NCBI RefSeq assembly: GCF_014207845.1
Contig: NZ_JACHLC010000001.1
Location: 1,116,001-1,180,000, forward strand
Direction: 5' to 3'
Length of the DNA stretch: 64,000 nucleotides
Origin: Chryseobacterium shigense
GTDB taxonomy: Bacteria; Bacteroidota; Bacteroidia; Flavobacteriales; Weeksellaceae
A model generated the notes under the pieces. That model was not told the origin of the DNA, did not search any database, and was given only the letters and a program-made list of their open reading frames with translations. A program made the translations under genes and the position numbers. Shown here piece by piece: positions 59,346 to 64,000 of the stretch (the first letter of the stretch is position 1; each line of letters opens with the position of its first letter).

Positions 59346-59993
59346 ATGATTATCACATTTGCCACCCAAAAAGGAGGAGCCGGAAAAACCACGCTGGCAA
59401 TTGCTTTTGCGAATTATATTTCGGAAAGATCCGACAGAAAGATCAATGTTTTTGACTTTGATTATCAGAAATCCTTTTACAACAAATGGAAAGAAGATGA
59501 ACTTTTAGAATTGCCAAAACTGTATGAAGTAGAAATTGCAGGAGAAGGCGAGCGTCTTTTTTCAGATTTTGAACAGTTGATTGATTTGAAGGAAAGCAAA
59601 GATGTGAATGTCTTTGACTTAGCAGGAACGCTCGATGAAAAATACAGTGATTTGCTGATCTACAGCGATGTGATTATCATTCCATTTGAATATTCCGATG
59701 TATCGGTAAAATCCACATTGGTTTTCAAAAATGTTCTCGGAATGCTTGAAAGTGAAGCAGAACGAATTTTTATCCGCTCCAAATACGACAAAGGGTACAA
59801 ATATCTCAATCAGAAAGAAATGGATGCCGAGATTTCAAAATACGGAGTGATGGTAGAAAGCCCGGTATACAAAAGAAATTGCTTACAAACCATTGATACC
59901 AGAAAACTGACTTATGAACAGAGATATGCCGTGAAGAATCCTTTTAATGAAATCATAGAATATATAAATGAAACCTTGAAATCGGAAATATAA
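59346..59993 (+). CDS. ParA/MinD-like ATPase (TraA-type)
   Basis: The start at 59346 (MIITFATQKGGAGKTTLA) puts the deviant Walker A motif KGGAGKTT at the very N-terminus as expected; upstream in-frame codons come from repeat sequence. The 215-residue protein has the second motif VFDFDYQKSF and VFDLAGTLD. In Bacteroidetes conjugative transposons a ParA-type protein stands at the head of the tra region (TraA). It may position the element or the transfer machinery in the cell. Confidence 0.9.
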   Translation: MIITFATQKGGAGKTTLAIAFANYISERSDRKINVFDFDYQKSFYNKWKEDELLELPKLYEVEIAGEGERLFSDFEQLIDLKESKDVNVFDLAGTLDEKYSDLLIYSDVIIIPFEYSDVSVKSTLVFKNVLGMLESEAERIFIRSKYDKGYKYLNQKEMDAEISKYGVMVESPVYKRNCLQTIDTRKLTYEQRYAVKNPFNEIIEYINETLKSEI

Positions 59994-60059
59994 ATATCAA
60001 AATAATATGTTAAATACCGACAACTATCAACCATCAACTGACAACTAAAACAAAAAATA

Positions 60060-60512
60060 ATGATAAAATTCTCACTCCTGCTTTTAACAGCTTACCTACT
60101 TTATTATGCAGGAAATATCATCTACGACCTTTTTCTCAAAAAAGAAATCACCACCCATCAGGAAGAATCAGAGTTCTTTTCTCTTTCAGATTTTACTAAT
60201 GAAAAAGAGAATCCGGCAATGGTAGGCATCGAAGATGTTGAAACCCTCAATATGCCGAAATCTTTCAACAAAAAAGAAATTATACCGCAGCGCTCCTCAC
60301 AAAATGAAGAAAGGCTGAGTCTGGAAGAACTAAGAAAGCGTTTCGAATCTGAGCAAGATTTGGACAATCTTCTTGAAGTGCAACCCGAAAAGAAAAAAGA
60401 AGCCCCAAAAGCAAAAGATAACGGATGGCAAAATATTCTTAACCTTTCGGAAACGATGGTTCAGCTGGTTTCCAATATAGACGGACACAAGGTATACCAT
60501 TCAACAATGTAA
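60060..60512 (+). CDS. Small membrane protein of conjugation module
   Basis: The 150-residue protein has one N-terminal membrane helix (MIKFSLLLLTAYLLYYAGNIIYDLF) followed by a charged cytoplasmic or periplasmic tail with predicted coiled segments (RLSLEELRKRFESEQDLDNLLEV). No family is recognised. It lies 66 bases after the ParA gene and before traE, the place of TraB-TraD proteins in CTnDOT-like elements, but sequence similarity to those is not evident. Confidence 0.8.
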   Translation: MIKFSLLLLTAYLLYYAGNIIYDLFLKKEITTHQEESEFFSLSDFTNEKENPAMVGIEDVETLNMPKSFNKKEIIPQRSSQNEERLSLEELRKRFESEQDLDNLLEVQPEKKKEAPKAKDNGWQNILNLSETMVQLVSNIDGHKVYHSTM

Positions 60513-60555
60513 CTTAAAATCAATTCATATTTAACCTAAACTTTAATTTTTTATT

Positions 60556-60879
60556 ATGATTAAAAACTTTTTCAAAAAAACCGTAACCACAAAAAAAGCA
60601 CTGACTCTTGCTTTAGTAATGATGGCACTAACTCCAATCTTTGCTCAGGGAGGGGCCACCGCAATCTCGAATGCAGCCAGCGACATTAGGGATTATTGGG
60701 ATCCCATCAAACTGATTTTAAAAGCAGTCGGAGGATTGGTCGGCTTTATCGGAGGATTGAGAGTCTATAACAAATGGACGAATGGCGACCAAGATGTCAA
60801 CAAAGAAATCCTTGGGTATGGAGGAGCAATGATTTTCTTGATTGTCGTTCCGGAATTCGTAACAGCATTCTTTGCCTAA
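60556..60879 (+). CDS. traE: TraE-like conjugation protein (DUF4134)
   Basis: The 107-residue protein has a signal-like hydrophobic N-terminus ending at PIFAQGG and two membrane helices, the second near YGGAMIFLIVVPEFVTAFF. The motif DIRDYWDPIKLILKAVGGLVGFIGGLRVYNKWTNGD in outline (WDPIK, GGLRVYNKW) identifies the DUF4134/TraE family of Bacteroidetes conjugative elements, the VirB2-like pilin candidate. It overlaps traF by 8 bases. Confidence 0.9.
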   Translation: MIKNFFKKTVTTKKALTLALVMMALTPIFAQGGATAISNAASDIRDYWDPIKLILKAVGGLVGFIGGLRVYNKWTNGDQDVNKEILGYGGAMIFLIVVPEFVTAFFA

Positions 60880-61258
60880 TATGGGATTCTACCTTTACAA
60901 GGGGCTTAAAAAACCCCTTGTATTTTTTGGACTCAAAGGCAAGTACATCTTTTATGCAGTTGGTGTTATTGGAAGTGGAGTCATTGCCGCTTTGATACTT
61001 TCAAAGTTTGGTTTACTCGGTTCTCTACTCGGCCTCGCAATCACAGCGGGAGGAGTTTATCTCATCTTCAAAAGGCAGGATAAATACGGACTGTATGATA
61101 AAACAAAAAATTCCGATCAGGTTTTAATTTTCCCAAAAAAAGTACATAATAAAAAAATATTGAAAAATACAATAGCTGAAGTTTTAATAAATAATGAGAA
61201 AAAAATAACTTCAAATGAAATCGCCATTAACAATTGGGCGATAACATATGGCAATTAA
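60872..61258 (+). CDS. traF: TraF-like conjugation protein (DUF4133)
   Basis: The 128-residue protein begins with the conserved MGFYLYKGLKKPLVFFGLKG region of DUF4133/TraF and has two membrane helices (FYAVGVIGSGVIAALIL and LLGLAITAGGVYLIF). This corresponds to VirB3 in type IV secretion systems. The tail is basic and hydrophilic. It lies between traE (8-base overlap) and traG (18-base gap). Confidence 0.9.
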   Translation: MPNMGFYLYKGLKKPLVFFGLKGKYIFYAVGVIGSGVIAALILSKFGLLGSLLGLAITAGGVYLIFKRQDKYGLYDKTKNSDQVLIFPKKVHNKKILKNTIAEVLINNEKKITSNEIAINNWAITYGN

Positions 61259-61276
61259 AAACAATAAAAGCTAGAT

Positions 61277-64000
61277 ATGAAATCAAAAAAGCAGGCATTT
61301 AGCATCCCATTTATTGGCTACGATTATGGAAAAGATTTCAATTGGGATTTTGATGTTCTTTTCGGTCAGTATGGTAATCCTATCATTGGGATTAGGATAA
61401 AAAATATGGTTGAGCAATATTCAGCCGATCCCGACAATTATCTGAATTTTCATACGATTTTAAATCAGGTTGTATCAATTATTGGCGAAGGAAGAATTGT
61501 TCAAAAACTTGATATTTTCAGTAAGAAAAAATATACCGCAGAGCCATCCAATCAGTTTCTTCAACAGAAATACTCCGAACATTTTGACGGCAGGCTTTTC
61601 AAAACCATTGAAACGGTATTGTTCTTCACCGATATTATTGATGACAAACTGAAAAAGAAGAACAAGCAGTATCAGTTCTCTGAAAAAAGCTACAAAGAGC
61701 TTCGGGACAAGTGTCAAAAAGTATGGATGCTTTTGAAACAGAGCGATTGTGAACCCCAGTTTTTATTCGAAAAAGATTTTGAATATTATATATCAGGTGT
61801 TTTGTCAATGAAGTTTACCGATGTGCCAACATTTGACAATATCAAAAGTACCAATGAGTATTTACAAATTGGAAACCGTTTCGTCAAAAATATCTCTTAC
61901 GTAGATGTAGAAAACATTGATCTGCCTTCGGAGATTGAACCTTATTCGTTTCTTGGAGGAAACGGAGCCGCTGCAGAAACAGCGGTAGATAATTTTACAT
62001 TTATCAATGAACTGGAAGATTACGAAACGATTATTTATAATCAGGTTATTACGATTCCACCGCAAGCTCAGCAACAGAGAGAACTCGACAAAAAGAAGAA
62101 AAAGCACGAAGGGGCTGCCAACAATTCGCCTTCCAATGCCATTATTGCCGAAGAAATTCAGACGTTACTTCACAATATCGCTATTGATGGACAATTGGTG
62201 GTGAATGCCCATTTTTCCCTAATATTTTCAACAAACACTCTGGAAGAAATGGAAGGGACACAGTCCCTTATTGAAAATAAGCTGTTTACCAAAGGGATTA
62301 TCGTTTCCAAAAATGCGTATAACCAGCTTGAACTCTTTCGTTCAGCCATTCCAGGTAACGGAACCGAATTGAGAGAGTATGATTTATTTATGACGACAAG
62401 CGAAGCAGCCTTGTGTTTTTTTTTTAAAGAAAGTTACCCCTTGAGTGAAGAATCCAACTTTTATTTACGATTTACCGACAGACAAGGTGTTCCGCTAAAA
62501 GTGGATCCTTCAGATTTACCAATGAAAACTGGAAGAATTAATAACCGAAATAAGTTTGTTCTTGGACCCAGTGGCTCAGGCAAGAGTTTTCTAATGAACA
62601 ACATTATCGAACAGTATCTTACCTACAATTATGATGTTGTGATTGTAGATACAGGAGATTCTTACTCGGGAACGTGTAAATATAAGGGAGGAAGGTACAT
62701 CCAATATACTGAAGAAAAACCCATTACAATGAATCCTTTTCTGATGGATAAAATAGAGTTCAATATTGAGAAAATAGAGTTTTTGACCAACTTGATTTTC
62801 CTGATTTGGCAAGGTCCCGATGCTGCAATGTCATCTGCTCAGAAATCCATATTAGATAATGTATTAATGTCTTATTATCACCAGTATTTCAACTCAGGAA
62901 CTGTGTGGTATGAAAATAAAAATTCTGAAGAACTTATTTTATATCTGGGTAAGTACAACATTCACGAAGAGGATATTTTCGAAGAATACGAGAACGATAC
63001 CAAAGAACAACGTACCTATTATGATATTCTGGGTATTGCATTCGATGCTGAATCAGATGAGATAAAGGAAGCCTTCCGAAAATTGGCTATTGAGTATCAT
63101 CCTGATAAAAACATCAATAATCCCGATTATGACAGCGAAAAATTTTACAAGGTCTATGAAGCCTATGAAACCTTACATGACGAAGAAAAACGAAAAATAT
63201 ACAACGAAACACAGCTGATTCTCATTAAATCCAATGAGATTATCAGGCAACCCAAAACAGCGGAAGAATGGAACGAATCGTTCAGAAAAGCCATCATCAA
63301 AAAAATAAAGCAAATCGAAGAAACATTAGAAACGAAGGAACTTTCCTTCAATGGTTTCTATGAGTATTGCGATAAATTTTTACCTCTTTACCTAAACAAT
63401 AAGAAACACAGAATCACGGAAAAAGAATTCAATCTGCGTACTTTCTTATTTGTTCTGAAGGACTTTTACAAAGGTGGAAGATATGGAACCACACTAAATA
63501 ATAAAGGAGACGAGAGTCTCTTCGATGAATCATTCATTGTTTTTGAAATCGACAATGTAAAGGACAACCCGAAGCTGTTTCCCATCGTAACGCTCATTAT
63601 TATGGACACTTTTATTCAGAAAATGAGGCTTAGAAAAGACCGCAGAAAAGCACTCATAATTGAGGAAGCGTGGAAAGCCATTGCAAGTAAATTGATGGGG
63701 GGATACATTCTGTATCTCTACAAAACCGTAAGAAAGTTCTGGGGAGAAGCAGTAGTTGTAACTCAGGAACTGGATGACATTATCGGAAATGCCGTAGTAA
63801 AAGACAGTATTATTAACAATTCAGATACGTTCATTCTGTTGGATCAGACGAAGTTCAAAGATAATTTTGACCGCATAGCGGCTTTATTGTCCCTAAATAA
63901 GGTAGAGCAGAATAAGATTTTTACCATTAACAATCTCAACAACAAATTCGGAAGAAGCCGATTCAAGGAATTTTATCTGAAAAGAGGTTCTAAAGGCGAA
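61277..64000 (+). CDS. traG: TraG/VirB4-type conjugation ATPase with inserted J-domain, partial
   Basis: From ATG 61277 the frame is open for 908 codons to the window end. The Walker A motif is G430-P-S-G-S-G-K436-S in KFVLGPSGSGKSFLMNN, Walker B LIIEEAW at 793-799, and the VTQELDDIIGNA and NNSDTFILLDQ segments are the usual C-terminal TraG motifs. Between them, residues about 577-645, lies a complete DnaJ J-domain: TYYDILGI (581-587), helix II EAFRKLAIEY, the HPD motif at 608-610 and FYKVYEAYETLHDEEKRKIY. A run of nine T residues encodes FFF near residue 381. It should energise the type IV secretion channel; the J-domain suggests a DnaK partner. Confidence 0.9.
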   Translation, partial: MKSKKQAFSIPFIGYDYGKDFNWDFDVLFGQYGNPIIGIRIKNMVEQYSADPDNYLNFHTILNQVVSIIGEGRIVQKLDIFSKKKYTAEPSNQFLQQKYSEHFDGRLFKTIETVLFFTDIIDDKLKKKNKQYQFSEKSYKELRDKCQKVWMLLKQSDCEPQFLFEKDFEYYISGVLSMKFTDVPTFDNIKSTNEYLQIGNRFVKNISYVDVENIDLPSEIEPYSFLGGNGAAAETAVDNFTFINELEDYETIIYNQVITIPPQAQQQRELDKKKKKHEGAANNSPSNAIIAEEIQTLLHNIAIDGQLVVNAHFSLIFSTNTLEEMEGTQSLIENKLFTKGIIVSKNAYNQLELFRSAIPGNGTELREYDLFMTTSEAALCFFFKESYPLSEESNFYLRFTDRQGVPLKVDPSDLPMKTGRINNRNKFVLGPSGSGKSFLMNNIIEQYLTYNYDVVIVDTGDSYSGTCKYKGGRYIQYTEEKPITMNPFLMDKIEFNIEKIEFLTNLIFLIWQGPDAAMSSAQKSILDNVLMSYYHQYFNSGTVWYENKNSEELILYLGKYNIHEEDIFEEYENDTKEQRTYYDILGIAFDAESDEIKEAFRKLAIEYHPDKNINNPDYDSEKFYKVYEAYETLHDEEKRKIYNETQLILIKSNEIIRQPKTAEEWNESFRKAIIKKIKQIEETLETKELSFNGFYEYCDKFLPLYLNNKKHRITEKEFNLRTFLFVLKDFYKGGRYGTTLNNKGDESLFDESFIVFEIDNVKDNPKLFPIVTLIIMDTFIQKMRLRKDRRKALIIEEAWKAIASKLMGGYILYLYKTVRKFWGEAVVVTQELDDIIGNAVVKDSIINNSDTFILLDQTKFKDNFDRIAALLSLNKVEQNKIFTINNLNNKFGRSRFKEFYLKRGSKGE

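Noticed and set aside
62411..62425. Programmed frameshift at a nine-T run in traG
   Set aside because: The frame is intact through the run and encodes FFF in a region where related TraG proteins also have consecutive phenylalanines.

Overview
The window looks like a chromosome segment of a Flavobacteriia bacterium, most likely Chryseobacterium or a close relative. Evidence: promoters of the TAnnTTTG type, AT-rich intergenic DNA, outer-membrane/SusC-style receptor and C1q-like secreted protein architecture, the MocR/HxlR/Crp regulator set, and a right-hand segment with the Bacteroidetes TraE-TraF-TraG conjugation order. No tRNA or rRNA gene was recognised.

Layout. (1) 1-3.9 kb: edge of an unknown gene, an MFS exporter, a FrnE-like thiol oxidoreductase behind a clean palindromic operator, a nucleosidase-like protein and a GNAT acetyltransferase. 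(2) 3.9-18.9 kb: a complete hydroxamate/citrate-type siderophore locus. A divergent Fe(II)/2-oxoglutarate L-lysine hydroxylase-like gene faces a tight operon: PLP decarboxylase, NIS synthetase fused to an AlcB-type acyltransferase, SidA/IucD N-hydroxylase, second NIS synthetase, MATE exporter, acyl carrier protein, AMP-forming ligase, TonB-dependent receptor and PepSY reductase-like protein. The gene logic (hydroxylate lysine, decarboxylate to hydroxycadaverine, N-hydroxylate, acylate, couple to citrate) fits the chryseochelin family as I recall it (3-hydroxycadaverine, fumarate, citrate). (3) 19.2-26.1 kb: a MocR regulator and a biotin operon whose first gene encodes a ferritin-like diiron protein, followed by bioF, bioD, bioB, bioA; then an HxlR regulator. 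(4) 26.2-48.0 kb: ordinary chromosome with scattered genes (metallo-beta-lactamase-fold protein, MVL-type lectin, Crp/Fnr regulator beside a possible small RNA, a large cysteine-bearing unknown protein, aldo/keto reductase, ClC channel, TPR-AraC sensor-regulator, HTH pair, three tandem C1q-like secreted proteins, SDR, a flavoprotein broken by one TGA codon, NUDIX, Fur-family regulator with MerC-like protein, patatin plus membrane partner).

(5) 48.2 kb to the right edge: the left part of an integrative conjugative element. It opens with repeats and an IntDOT-like tyrosine recombinase, carries a defence block (McrC, McrB with an EVE-like sensor, and a large pentapeptide-like protein), then a striking 0.7-kb non-coding array of about 21 units with a 33-bp period, one secreted-protein cargo gene, mobilisation genes, a ParA protein and TraE/TraF/TraG. 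The TraG ATPase carries a DnaJ J-domain between its Walker A and Walker B motifs and is cut by the window end.

The most interesting items are the 33-bp-period array, the J-domain TraG, the diiron protein heading the biotin operon, and the siderophore pathway with its ACP/ligase pair.
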